Shown in pieces: positions 15,638 through 23,191 of a stretch of 35,898 bases of DNA. The stretch's first letter is position 1. Each line of letters starts with the position of its first letter. The DNA comes from 13-2-20CM-68-14 sp051955535 (GTDB lineage Bacteria > Actinomycetota > Thermoleophilia > Gaiellales > Gaiellaceae). The notes under the pieces are model-generated. The model saw nothing but the letters and a program-made list of their open reading frames with translations, was not told the DNA's origin and did no database searches. Location: positions 1-35,898 of the forward strand of contig JBQCGP010000022.1 of NCBI GenBank assembly GCA_051955535.1, written 5' to 3'. The position numbers were made by a program, and so were the translations under genes.

Positions 15638-15673
15638 GCCGGATTCGGAAGCGGATCGGCTGGAGGTAGCTGC

Positions 15674-15762
15674 AGGGACTGTCCCCGAACGGGGACTGTC
15701 CCATCAACCGTGTGCGCAGCCCGATGCGGTTATTGGGACAGTCCCCTTTGGGGACAGTCCCT
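15674..15762. repeat. Dispersed palindromic element, copy A (REPIN-like)
   Basis: Left unit AGGGACTGTCCCC-gaac-GGGGACTGTCCCA and right unit TGGGACAGTCCCC-ttt-GGGGACAGTCCCT are inverted copies of each other, separated by about 30 bases whose ends (tcaaccg / cggtta) also nearly pair. Each unit can fold into a hairpin with one central mismatch. It lies between the histidine kinase stop and the MBL-like start. Related copies occur at 19333, 21769 and 30652. Confidence 0.9.
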
Positions 15763-15775
15763 GGCCTGCGACCGT

Positions 15776-16846
15776 TCAACCGGTGAGCGGCAGCGTGAAG
15801 GCGACCCGGGCGCCGCCCTCGGCGCGGTTCTCGGCCCAGATCCTGCCGCCGTGCGCGTGGACGAGGCCCTGCGCGATCGCGAGGCCGAGGCCGGCGCCGC
15901 CGTTCGAGCGGGCGCGGGAGTCGTCGGCCCGCCAGAAGCGGTCGAACATCCGCTGCGGCGCGTCGTGATCCAGGCCGTCGCCGGTGTCCTCGACCGAGAT
16001 GAGAACGTGGTTCGTGTCCGGCTCGACGACAACCGCCACGGTCCCGTGGGCCGCCGCATGCCGGACGGCGTTCGTGAGCAGGTTGAGCAGGACGCGCTCG
16101 ATCTTGTCCGGCGCCATCAGCACGGTCGCGTCGGTGGCGACCCGGGTCTCGAGCCGTACCTGCTGCGCGCGAGCCTCGGGCTCGACCGCGCCCACACATT
16201 CGGAGACCAGCGAGCCGAGCCGCACCTCGCGCAGCTCGAGTCTCAGCGCGCCGGCATCGATCATCGCGAGCTCGAACAGGTCGTCGACCAGCCGGGAGAG
16301 GATCTCGGTCTGAGCCCGGATCGCCGGGACGTATTCGTCCGGCGACGCGAGCCCGTCCTCCAGCGCCTCGACCATCGCTCGCAGCGAGGCGAGCGGCGTG
16401 CGGAGATCGTGGCTCGCCCACGCGACCAGCTCGCGGCGGGCGTCGAAGAGCTGCTCGACGCCGGCCGCCATCTCGTTGAACGCCGCGCCTAGCTCGCGCA
16501 GCTCACGCGGCCCGGACTCCGAGGCGCGGGCGCTCAGGTCGCCCCCGGCAACGCGGGCCGAGGTCGCGCTGAGTCGCCCGAGCGGCTGGAGAACGCGCCG
16601 GCCGAGGAGGTACGCGCTCACGAGAGCCGAGAGCGCGGATGCGATTGCGACCGCGAGGATCGCGCCGTCGTGGTGGATCCCGAGCATCACCAGTCCCGAC
16701 GCGAGCACGACCGCGAGCGGTAGGCAGACCGCGAGCAGAGCGAGCGAAGCGAGCTGAAGCTGCAGCGTCGGCAGGCGCGGAACGAGCACCGCGGAGGCGA
16801 CGATCGTCACCAGCCCGAAGGCGAGGATCAGCGCGAGGGTCGTCAT
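15776..16846 (-). CDS. Sensor histidine kinase
   Basis: A 356-residue membrane histidine kinase, HisKA type. Three TM helices (about 3-24, 31-55, 62-82) leave almost no extracytoplasmic loop, so it probably senses in or near the membrane. A HAMP domain (84-135) precedes the H box ASHDLRTPLA with phospho-acceptor His146. The ATPase domain has the N box LLNLLTNAVRHA, G1 VEDTGDGLD, F box FDRFWRAD and G2 GGAGLGLAIAQGL. The start ATG overlaps the response regulator stop in ATGA, so the pair is one operon in the order regulator-kinase. A longer open frame to 16981 lies within the regulator and is rejected. Confidence 0.95.
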   Translation of the reverse strand: MTTLALILAFGLVTIVASAVLVPRLPTLQLQLASLALLAVCLPLAVVLASGLVMLGIHHDGAILAVAIASALSALVSAYLLGRRVLQPLGRLSATSARVAGGDLSARASESGPRELRELGAAFNEMAAGVEQLFDARRELVAWASHDLRTPLASLRAMVEALEDGLASPDEYVPAIRAQTEILSRLVDDLFELAMIDAGALRLELREVRLGSLVSECVGAVEPEARAQQVRLETRVATDATVLMAPDKIERVLLNLLTNAVRHAAAHGTVAVVVEPDTNHVLISVEDTGDGLDHDAPQRMFDRFWRADDSRARSNGGAGLGLAIAQGLVHAHGGRIWAENRAEGGARVAFTLPLTG

Positions 16847-17529
16847 GCCCGAAGCCGGTAGCCGGCACCCCAGACCGTCTCGATCACCTCGGGGCTCGAA
16901 GGATCGGCCTCGAGCTTCTCCCGCAGGCGCCGCACGTGCACCGTGACCGTCCCCGTGTCGAGCGCGGCGGAGTAGCCCCACACGCCGCTCATGAGCTGGT
17001 CGCGGGAGAACACCCGGTTCGGGTGCGAGGCCAGGAACCAGAGCAGATCGAACTCCTTCGCCGTCAACGGCAAGGGCTCCCGGTCGCGGAGGGCCTGGCG
17101 GGACGCGGCGTCGATGACGAGCGAGCCGATCGAGATGCGCCCCAGCGGAGGTGGGCTCGGCCGCGCGCGCCGAAGAACCGTCTTCACCCGCGTCGCCAGC
17201 TCGCGCGGCGAGAACGGCTTGGTGATGTAGTCGTCGGCGCCGAGCTCGAGACCGACGATCCGGTCGGCCTCCTCGGTCCGGGCCGTCAGCAGGATCACCG
17301 GCAGCTCGGAGGCGGACCTGATCCAGCGGCAGAGCGCCAGCCCGTCCGCCTCGCCGGGAAGCATCACGTCGAGCAGGACGAGGCTCGGCGGCTCGCTCTC
17401 GATCAACGCACGGGCGCAGTCGCTGTCGGCCGCCGTGACGACTCGGTGCCCGTCGCGTTCGAGGTAGCGGGTCACGACGTCCCTGACCATCGGTTCGTCG
17501 TCGACCACGAGTACGGTCGTCCTCGTCAC
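16843..17529 (-). CDS. OmpR/PhoB-family response regulator
   Basis: A 228-residue regulator. The receiver domain has acidic Asp10-Asp11, phospho-acceptor Asp54 in LVLLDVMLPG, Thr82 and Lys104 in the YITKPFSPRE motif. A winged-helix DNA-binding domain follows (LTAKEFDLLWFLASHPNRVF, then TVTVHVRRLREKLE and GAGYRLRA). Start GTG 17529 has AGAAGGA about six bases upstream. It is the phosphorylation target of the kinase encoded immediately downstream. The divergent lactonase gene shares its upstream region, making it a plausible but unproven target. Confidence 0.95.
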   Translation of the reverse strand: MTRTTVLVVDDEPMVRDVVTRYLERDGHRVVTAADSDCARALIESEPPSLVLLDVMLPGEADGLALCRWIRSASELPVILLTARTEEADRIVGLELGADDYITKPFSPRELATRVKTVLRRARPSPPPLGRISIGSLVIDAASRQALRDREPLPLTAKEFDLLWFLASHPNRVFSRDQLMSGVWGYSAALDTGTVTVHVRRLREKLEADPSSPEVIETVWGAGYRLRA

Positions 17530-17620
17530 AGCTTCCTTCTACTGTCGATCTCGGCGCCTCGGCATTACGGGTTCCTTAAATCGCGTCCCGCCCGGATGCA
17601 GGGGAAACGGCGCGAAGCGG

Positions 17621-17642
17621 CTTACGGTCCGAAAATCGTAAG
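17621..17642. promoter_or_regulatory. Inverted repeat between response regulator and lactonase genes
   Basis: CTTACG and CGTAAG flank ten bases in the 189-bp divergent region. A TAGCGT box at 17666 could be the lactonase -10. The repeat is a candidate binding site for the adjacent regulator, although OmpR-type proteins more often bind direct repeats. Confidence 0.3.
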
Positions 17643-17684
17643 GGTGCGGACGAGAACCCGTCCCTAGCGTGGCCCGGTCGGAGG

Positions 17685-17705
17685 GCGGCTCTTCCGGCCG
17701 CCCCA
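17685..17705 (+). promoter_or_regulatory. Leader hairpin before the lactonase ribosome binding site
   Basis: GGGCGGC and GCCGCCC pair around seven bases and end a few bases before GAGGAGGACAG-ATG. A stem so close to the ribosome binding site could modulate translation or protect the 5' end. Confidence 0.3.
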
Positions 17706-17718
17706 GAGAGGAGGACAG

Positions 17719-18840
17719 ATGAAGCATCGAACGACCCTCGCCGTCCTGCTCGCGGTTCTCGCCGCCGTGCTGGCCGGTGCGCAGAACGCGTTCGCGGACC
17801 CGGGCGACGGTCACGGCAAGGTCGTCTTCGTCCAGACCAACGAACTGAGCGGCAACCGGATCCTGGTGTACGACCGCGGTCAGGACGGGCAGCTCACGCA
17901 GGCGGGCTCGTACACGACCGGCGGCAACGGCGGCGCGGCGGCGCCCGGTACCGAGTCAGACCACCTCGCGTCGCAGGGCTCGCTGGCCTACGCGCCGGCG
18001 CACCAGACGCTGCTGGCCGTGAACGCGGGCAGCGACACCGTCTCGGCGTTCCGCGTGCAGGGCGACACGCTGACGCTCCTGAACGTCGTCCCGTCGGGCG
18101 GGCAGTTCCCGAACAGCATCGGCGTCCACGACGGCATCGCGTACGTCCTCAACGCCGGTGGAACCGGAACTGTCCAGGGCTTCAGGATCGGCCAGGACGG
18201 CCTGGAGCCGATCTCCGGCTCGGCTCGCTCACTCGGCCTAGCGAACAGCAGCCCGCCAAACTTCCTGTCGGCGCCCGGACAGGTCGGGTTCACGCCCGAC
18301 GGCCGCTGGTTGCTGGTCACGACCAAGGCGAGCACGAGCTCGATCGAGGTCTTCCGGGTCGATAACGGCCTGCTGTCGGCGACGCCGGTCGTGAATCCAT
18401 CCGCGACACCCGTGCCGTTCGCCTTCACGTTCGGGCGGGGCGGTCGCCTGGTAGCCGGCGAGGCCGGAACCAGCTCTGTGACGACCTACGAGCTCCGGAA
18501 CGACGGCACGCTGACGAATCCGCAGTCCCAGAGCGACGCCCAGGCCGCGCTCTGCTGGATCGACCGTGTCCACGACATCTACTTCGTCTCGAACACGGGA
18601 AGCAACGCGGTCAGCTCGTTCCGTATCGGCCCGGACGGCCGGCCCGAGCTGGTCGCGTCGGTCGCGGCCGCGACGAACCCGGGGCCGATCGACCTCGTCT
18701 CGAGCGGTCAGTTCCTGTACGTCGAAACCGGCCTGAGCGCCACCGTCGACGAGTTCCACGTCAACGATGACGGCACGCTTACCTCGATCGGCAGCGTCAC
18801 GGGCCTGCCGCCAGGCATCGAGGGGATCGCAGCGAAGTAG
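17719..18840 (+). CDS. Secreted beta-propeller lactonase-family protein
   Basis: A 373-residue protein with a Sec signal peptide (TTLAVLLAVLAAVLAGAQNAFA, cut near residue 26). Repeating propeller blades follow, with the recurring pattern of F-R-V/I...DGL or DGTL...and strands such as LAYAPAHQTLLAVNAGSDTVSAF. This is the lactonase/6-phosphogluconolactonase-like seven-bladed propeller fold. Secretion makes a role in the cytosolic pentose phosphate pathway unlikely; it may act on an extracellular lactone or merely bind ligand. Strong ribosome binding site GAGGAGGACAG. It is divergent from the two-component operon and ends before a hairpin. Confidence 0.88.
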   Translation: MKHRTTLAVLLAVLAAVLAGAQNAFADPGDGHGKVVFVQTNELSGNRILVYDRGQDGQLTQAGSYTTGGNGGAAAPGTESDHLASQGSLAYAPAHQTLLAVNAGSDTVSAFRVQGDTLTLLNVVPSGGQFPNSIGVHDGIAYVLNAGGTGTVQGFRIGQDGLEPISGSARSLGLANSSPPNFLSAPGQVGFTPDGRWLLVTTKASTSSIEVFRVDNGLLSATPVVNPSATPVPFAFTFGRGGRLVAGEAGTSSVTTYELRNDGTLTNPQSQSDAQAALCWIDRVHDIYFVSNTGSNAVSSFRIGPDGRPELVASVAAATNPGPIDLVSSGQFLYVETGLSATVDEFHVNDDGTLTSIGSVTGLPPGIEGIAAK

Positions 18841-18849
18841 TCCATGCGA

Positions 18850-18883
18850 GTGCCTGGGCCCAAGCCGTCAGGGCCCCAGGCAC
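18850..18883 (+). terminator. Strong hairpin after the lactonase gene
   Basis: GTGCCTGGGCCC and GGGCCCCAGGCAC pair with one bulge around nine bases, ten bases beyond the lactonase stop and 27 bases before the cupin start. There is no U tract. It may be a terminator or a single-copy palindromic repeat of another kind. Confidence 0.5.
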
Positions 18884-18910
18884 CGTTGCAGGTTCCATTA
18901 CGCTGCCGCC

Positions 18911-19300
18911 GTGGCCTACCACGCCGTTCGTCCCGAAGAGCTGGAGTGGACCGAGCGCGAGCCCGAGGGAGCCGGGCCGTCGCGCTACGTCGCGCGGCTG
19001 AGCGACGATGTCGGCTGGGCGCACACGCGCGGGAGCATGTGGCGTTACCCGTCCGGTGCGCAGGGCCGAAGACACCGCGACACGATCCAGGAGGAGACGT
19101 TCGTCGTCCTCGACGGCACGCTGACGATGTACCTCGGCGATCCGCCCGAGCGGGTCGACGTCCCCAAGGGCGGCCTTGTCCACGTCGAGTCCGGCACGCC
19201 GCTCCAGCTGGTGAATCACAGCGACGAAGACGTGCTCCTCTTCGCGTACGGCGCCCCGCCCGAGACCGGCGGTGCCGAGTTCCTGGACTCGGCCGTCTAG
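18911..19300 (+). CDS. Cupin-domain protein
   Basis: A 129-residue single-domain cupin. The motif 1 region RRHRDTIQEETFVVLDGTLTMYLGD retains one of the usual histidines and the glutamates. Motif 2 is GGLVHVESGTPLQLVNHSDE, where the metal-binding histidine is shifted. Metal binding is therefore uncertain. Start GTG 18911 fits the family N-terminus; the longer open frame from 18767 lies inside the lactonase gene. No ribosome binding site is evident. A palindromic element follows 33 bases downstream. Substrate unknown. Confidence 0.85.
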   Translation: MAYHAVRPEELEWTEREPEGAGPSRYVARLSDDVGWAHTRGSMWRYPSGAQGRRHRDTIQEETFVVLDGTLTMYLGDPPERVDVPKGGLVHVESGTPLQLVNHSDEDVLLFAYGAPPETGGAEFLDSAV

Positions 19301-19332
19301 CGACGACCCACACGGGAAGGGACGTTCCTGAA

Positions 19333-19403
19333 AGGGACTGTCCCAAAAAGAGGCTCTAGGGCTGCCACCGCCCATGGGACAGACCCTTGCGGGGTCAGTC
19401 CCT
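19333..19403. repeat. Dispersed palindromic element, copy B
   Basis: Left half carries a single AGGGACTGTCCC arm. The right half is a full unit GGGACAGACCC-ttgc-GGGGTCAGTCCCT, in which the T/A pair near the loop is swapped relative to copies A and C, so pairing is kept. The interior differs from the other copies. It lies between the cupin and dienelactone hydrolase-like genes, and its sequence falsely extends the reading frame of the latter. Confidence 0.8.
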
Positions 19404-19439
19404 GCGCGGGCTCCGGTTTTTCATGTCAGTCTTCCGGGC

Positions 19440-20003
19440 TTGGCCGAGGTCTTGCTCTTCCACCACGCGCTCGGGTTGACCCCCGGGGTCGCGTCGTTCG
19501 CGGAGGAGCTTCGCGCCCAGGGCCACGTCGTCCACACGCCCGACCTCTACGAAGGCAAGACCTTCGACTCCGTCGACGACGGGGTCGCCCACGCCCAGGA
19601 GGTCGGCTTCGACACGATCCTCAAGCGCGGCCGCGCCGCGGCCGAGGGTCTGCCGAGCGAGCTCGTCTACGGCGGCTTCTCGCTCGGCGTGATGCCGGCG
19701 CAAATGCTGGCGCAGACGCGGCCCGGCGCCCAAGGAGCACTACTGTGCTACTCGGCCCTCCCGCAGTCCGAGTTCGAGAGCCCTTGGCCGGAGGGTGTCC
19801 CGCTCCAGATCCACATGATGGAAGACGACGAGTGGGCGCAGGAAGACCTCCCCGCGGCCCGCGAGCTCTCCGAGACTGCCGGCGCGGAGCTGTTCCTTTA
19901 TCCCGGCGACAAGCACCTCTTCGCCGACGACAGCACGTCCGACTACGACGAGCATTGCGCCGCGCTGCTCCGCGAGCGCACGCTCGCCTTCCTCGAGAAC
20001 TAA
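19440..20003 (+). CDS. Dienelactone hydrolase-like alpha/beta hydrolase
   Basis: A 187-residue product starting at TTG 19440, which gives the usual family beginning AEVLLFHHALGLTPG. The nucleophile elbow is YGGFSLGV with Ser81 in place of the cysteine of classical dienelactone hydrolase. The acid is probably the aspartate in MMEDDEWA and the base His in GDKHLFAD. Substrate is therefore likely an ester or lactone but not assigned. An upstream ATG at 19374 gives a longer frame, but those codons come from the palindromic element, so they are unlikely to be translated. A strong bidirectional terminator follows. Confidence 0.85.
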   Translation: MAEVLLFHHALGLTPGVASFAEELRAQGHVVHTPDLYEGKTFDSVDDGVAHAQEVGFDTILKRGRAAAEGLPSELVYGGFSLGVMPAQMLAQTRPGAQGALLCYSALPQSEFESPWPEGVPLQIHMMEDDEWAQEDLPAARELSETAGAELFLYPGDKHLFADDSTSDYDEHCAALLRERTLAFLEN

Positions 20004-20008
20004 GCGGA

Positions 20009-20042
20009 CGCGCCGGGCCGCCCGCTCAGGCGGCCCGGCGCG
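20009..20042. terminator. Bidirectional terminator hairpin
   Basis: A perfect 14-pair stem, CGCGCCGGGCCGCC with GGCGGCCCGGCGCG, around a six-base loop, lies between the convergent hydrolase (ends 20003) and PNGase A-like (ends 20052) genes. It serves both strands. Confidence 0.75.
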
Positions 20043-20051
20043 AACCTCAGC

Positions 20052-21704
20052 TCAACAGGACGGAACGAGCTTGTCGCTCGTGACCCAGCCCTGCGCCGCG
20101 ACGAGCTTGTGGTGGTAGCAGTAGCCCGTCGAGTCGGACGCGACGTAGTCCTCGCTGTCACGCCCGCCTGACATCGTCGTGACGCCGTTCGTCCGGCTGA
20201 GCAGGCCGGAGGCGTTGACGGTGTCGTCGAGCCAGCTCGAAAACGTCTGCGTCCCGTCGACGCTGACCGTCGTCGAGCGCTGCAGCGACTGCTCGACGCC
20301 GGCCGGGAGCCTGAAGAAGTCCTTCTGTCCTTGCTCCGGCGTCTGGAACAGCGACCGCATCCGGATCGGATACGACTCGGAGACCTGCCGCACAGTTGTC
20401 CCGTTCGGGCCGGCCGTCGTCGTCTTGGTGTCGATCGTCTCGGTGTGCGTCACGTTCTCGAGGAAGTTCGTCAGGTTCAGCTCCTGCTGGTTGCCGAAGC
20501 CGAACGTCTGGTCGACCGTGGTCGTGATCCGCCCGGCCGACGTGTCGACGTAACCGCTCGTGACGACGTGTCGCGAGGCGCTCGTCGTGAAGACGCCGCC
20601 GTTCGAGCCGGTGTTCTCGCCGTACGTCTCACCGGCGTCCGGTCCGACCGATCGCGAAACGAGCGCGCCGCTCGTCTGTGACAGCACCGGGTCCCGATAG
20701 AGCAGCAGGTCGCTCCCGATCCCCCAGTAGTAGCCGTCGTGAGCGACACGCAGGCTGATCGTGTGGGGCTGGCCGTCGTTCAGCAGCCCCACGTACGGCG
20801 TCAGGTCGACCACCTGCGGAGGCATGTCGAACGCGTTGACCGCCGGGATCGGCCGCCACAGCAGTGGGTTGACGCCGCCCGTGAAGATGAATGGGTACGG
20901 CCATGCCATGCCGGCGAGCTGGCCGTCGATCGAGACCTGCACCTCGCGGAAGGCGCCGCCGCCGCACAGGCCGTTCGGCTGCGCGTAGTCGTCGGGCTGG
21001 CTACCGAACCAGAACTCGTCGCAGGAGTTCCCCTTCAGATACAGCTCCAGGTAGGCCCGCGTCAGATTCTGCGGGAAGGTGACAGTGGTCGTGCGGACGT
21101 CGCTCGGCCCGTAGAAGTAGTCCGAGTCGGCGTTCGGAAAGCCGATCACTTCGTCGGCGGCCGCGGGCGCCGGGTACGCCGCCGTCGCCTGGTAGTACGT
21201 CACCTTCAGCGTTCCGTAAATGACGCCGGTGTAAGGCCCGGTGACGTAGTTCTGCAGCTCGACCTTGATCGGCTGAGCCTTGGTGAACAATGAGCTGTAG
21301 CGCGTCGCGTCGTGCTCGACGTGCCACGTGATGCCGTCAGGGTCCGGCTCCGGGGTAGTCGACTGGAACACCTGGGCGCCGCCGACCCAGACATTCATCA
21401 GCCGGTCGAACTGCCGGCCGGCGACCTGGCCGGTGAATTCGAGCACGATCTTCGACCACGGTCCCGGGCAAGCGGCCGGCGGGGTCAGCGTCCCGTTGAA
21501 GACGCCGTTCCCGACCGATGAGTTGAACGCAAAGTCCTGCATGACCGTTGTCGTGCAGGACGGCGTCGGCGGTCGCACGATCGGCGGAGCAGCGGTGAGC
21601 GGATCCTGATAGTTGACCTCGTTCCCGGCAGCGGCGGGGACCGAGGTGAGCAGAATCGCGCCGACCGCGAACGACAAGAGGGCCACGAGTTTCGTAGCCG
21701 ACAT
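20052..21704 (-). CDS. Secreted peptide:N-glycosidase A-like glycoamidase
   Basis: A 550-residue exported protein with signal peptide (LVALLSFAVGAILLTSVPAAA, cut near 26). The core motif around residues 97-140, GRQFDRLMNVWVGGAQVF then STTPEPDPDGITWHVEHDATRYS, matches the PNGase A family, where it reads close to F-R-VW-GGVE and ST-EP-GI-W-VEKD-TRY. PNGase A cleaves N-linked glycans from Asn. The family is best known in plants and fungi, with a minority of bacterial members. A target on plant or fungal glycoproteins in soil is plausible inference. ATG 21704 is preceded by AAAGGAG. It is alone in its transcription unit, with a palindromic element upstream. Confidence 0.85.
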   Translation of the reverse strand: MSATKLVALLSFAVGAILLTSVPAAAGNEVNYQDPLTAAPPIVRPPTPSCTTTVMQDFAFNSSVGNGVFNGTLTPPAACPGPWSKIVLEFTGQVAGRQFDRLMNVWVGGAQVFQSTTPEPDPDGITWHVEHDATRYSSLFTKAQPIKVELQNYVTGPYTGVIYGTLKVTYYQATAAYPAPAAADEVIGFPNADSDYFYGPSDVRTTTVTFPQNLTRAYLELYLKGNSCDEFWFGSQPDDYAQPNGLCGGGAFREVQVSIDGQLAGMAWPYPFIFTGGVNPLLWRPIPAVNAFDMPPQVVDLTPYVGLLNDGQPHTISLRVAHDGYYWGIGSDLLLYRDPVLSQTSGALVSRSVGPDAGETYGENTGSNGGVFTTSASRHVVTSGYVDTSAGRITTTVDQTFGFGNQQELNLTNFLENVTHTETIDTKTTTAGPNGTTVRQVSESYPIRMRSLFQTPEQGQKDFFRLPAGVEQSLQRSTTVSVDGTQTFSSWLDDTVNASGLLSRTNGVTTMSGGRDSEDYVASDSTGYCYHHKLVAAQGWVTSDKLVPSC

Positions 21705-21768
21705 CGGCAGACTCCTTTCCTCGAACTGGGCGCGGCGGAGCGTAGTACGTCAGCGCCGCTCGCGAGAC

Positions 21769-21858
21769 AGGGACTGTCCCCGAACGGGGACTGTCCCATT
21801 AACGGCGGCAGACAACGCACACGCTTGATGGGACAGTCCCCTGCCGGGGACAATCCCT
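21769..21858. repeat. Dispersed palindromic element, copy C
   Basis: AGGGACTGTCCCC-gaac-GGGGACTGTCCCA on the left and TGGGACAGTCCCC-tgcc-GGGGACAATCCCT on the right, about 30 bases apart, nearly identical in its left unit to copy A. It lies between the PNGase A-like start and the 43-residue peptide stop. Confidence 0.9.
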
Positions 21859-21871
21859 CCTTGGGCTGGCG

Positions 21872-22003
21872 TCAGTCGTCGTTCCAGTCGTCGTCGAGCA
21901 TGATCGAGCGCGGATCGCCGCACGTGATCCCGGCCACGGGCGTCGTCTCCTCGATCTCGACCTCGACTTCGGGCGTCTCTTCGGTCACCTGAGGCTCGGA
22001 CAC
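21872..22003 (-). CDS. 43-residue acidic peptide, possible peptide precursor
   Basis: Starts at GTG 22003, with AAAGGAG six bases upstream; upstream in-frame ATG codons lack such a site. The product is strongly acidic: a Glu/Val-rich N-terminal half, then PVAGITCGDPRS followed by IMLDDDWNDD at the C-terminus. It has one cysteine, no signal peptide and no TM helix. A polar leader followed by a distinct Gly/Cys-containing tail recalls ribosomal peptide precursors, but no modifying enzyme (radical SAM, YcaO, lanthionine synthase, asparagine-synthase-like) is in the window. It may simply be a small regulatory protein. I do not recognise the family. Confidence 0.5.
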   Translation of the reverse strand: MSEPQVTEETPEVEVEIEETTPVAGITCGDPRSIMLDDDWNDD

Positions 22004-22194
22004 GATCGGCTCCTTTCGGCCGCTTCGGTACAGACGTCTTCTCATCGTGCCCTCGGCTTCGGCACCGTTCGGCGGTTTCTGAGTCGTGTCTCCGGACCGA
22101 CACCACCCGGAAACCGTTGCGTTACCCACGAACGCCCGGCGCGTGCCTAGCGTCGTACGCGAGGGAGGGGTGCGAGGGCTGCTCCGACCGAAGG

Positions 22195-22221
22195 AGGCGC
22201 CGTTTTGGGGGCGGCGCCTCC
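22195..22221 (-). terminator. Hairpin after the VOC gene
   Basis: GGAGGCGCC and GGCGCCTCC pair in a nine-base stem, 12 bases past the VOC stop on the minus strand. It separates that gene from the small peptide gene downstream. Confidence 0.55.
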
Positions 22222-22233
22222 GTGGTCACTCGA

Positions 22234-22626
22234 CTACTGCAGCGGCTCGACGATCCAGACCGAGTTCCCGTTCGGGTCGCGGACCTGGAACATCGGGGGG
22301 ATCGGCGGCGGCGAGCGCATGATCTCCTCGTCCACGTCGACGCCCTCGTCCTTGAGCGCTTTGTGGTCGGCCTCGACGTCGGAGGTGGAGATGATGATCC
22401 CGGTCCTGATGGGCTCCGGCTCCGAATCGGGCGGCGGCGGCGCGATCGCGAGGGCGGTCGAGGAGCCCGGCGGCACGAGCTCGACCCATCGCATCTGGCC
22501 GTCGGCGAACTTCTCGTCCATCCGGACTTCGAACCCGAGCGTGTCGCGATAGAAGTCGACCGCCTTGTCGACGTCGACGGACGGAATCACGACGCGGCCG
22601 ATCTCGGTGATGTGCAGCTGGGACAT
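22234..22626 (-). CDS. VOC-superfamily (glyoxalase-like) protein
   Basis: A 130-residue protein of the vicinal oxygen chelate fold: VVIPSVDVDKAVDFYRDTLGFEVRMDEKF at the N-terminus, and the DPNGNSVWIVE ending with the metal-ligand glutamate position of the second module. The first-module histidine position is occupied by a valine or isoleucine near the N-terminus, so metal binding is uncertain. Start ATG 22626 has GAAAGGAGA seven bases upstream. It may be a small-molecule-modifying or ligand-binding protein; the substrate is unknown. Confidence 0.9.
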   Translation of the reverse strand: MSQLHITEIGRVVIPSVDVDKAVDFYRDTLGFEVRMDEKFADGQMRWVELVPPGSSTALAIAPPPPDSEPEPIRTGIIISTSDVEADHKALKDEGVDVDEEIMRSPPPIPPMFQVRDPNGNSVWIVEPLQ

Positions 22627-22743
22627 GCTGTCTCCTTTCTCGATGTCGCGAGCTAAGACGGCGTGCCGCAGCAGAACTCATCGCTAGGGTGCCAGCAAGT
22701 GAGGTGGGGCGGCGACACAACCGGTCGGGGTGTCGCCGACGTA

Positions 22744-23139
22744 ATGGCCGCCGAGTTCCAGATGCGCGTCGCGCGACCGACGCGTGACCTCGATGCGGCC
22801 CTCTCGTTCTACACGTTGCTCGGCCTTCCCGTGCTCTCGTCGTTCAAAGACCACGACGGCTACAGCGGCGTCATTCTCGGCCTTCCCGACGCGTCGCGGC
22901 AGCTCGAGCTCGTCTACCGGGAAGGGGAGATCCCGTCGCCGACGCCGGAGGACCAGCTCGTCCTCTACCTTGGCTCGGCCGAGCGCGTAGAGGCCGAGGC
23001 GGCCCGGATCAGCGCCGCCGGGTTCGAGCCTAGGCCGGCCGCGAATCCCTACTGGGCCCGCACCGGAGCCGTGGGCTTCGTCGACCCTGACGGCTATTGG
23101 CTGGTTCTCTCACCTGAGGCTTGGACGATCGGACAGTGA
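22744..23139 (+). CDS. VOC-superfamily protein
   Basis: A 131-residue VOC protein, unrelated at close range to its divergent neighbour. The pattern MRVARPTRDLDAALSFYTLLGLPV then GVILGLPDASRQLELVY, and the end NPYWARTGAVGFVDPDGYW, fits the family. ATG 22744 matches the usual N-terminus; the upstream frame to 22663 lacks similarity. No strong ribosome binding site. It is followed 52 bases later by the NTF2-like gene. Function unknown. Confidence 0.88.
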   Translation: MAAEFQMRVARPTRDLDAALSFYTLLGLPVLSSFKDHDGYSGVILGLPDASRQLELVYREGEIPSPTPEDQLVLYLGSAERVEAEAARISAAGFEPRPAANPYWARTGAVGFVDPDGYWLVLSPEAWTIGQ

Positions 23140-23191
23140 TTTCGGCCGCGTGGGCAGGCGCGACGGCGGCGCGTGTTGGCATCGTGGCCCT

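Noticed and set aside
15674..15762. CRISPR-like repeat
   Set aside because: Units are inverted and widely scattered, with no regular spacers and no cas genes.
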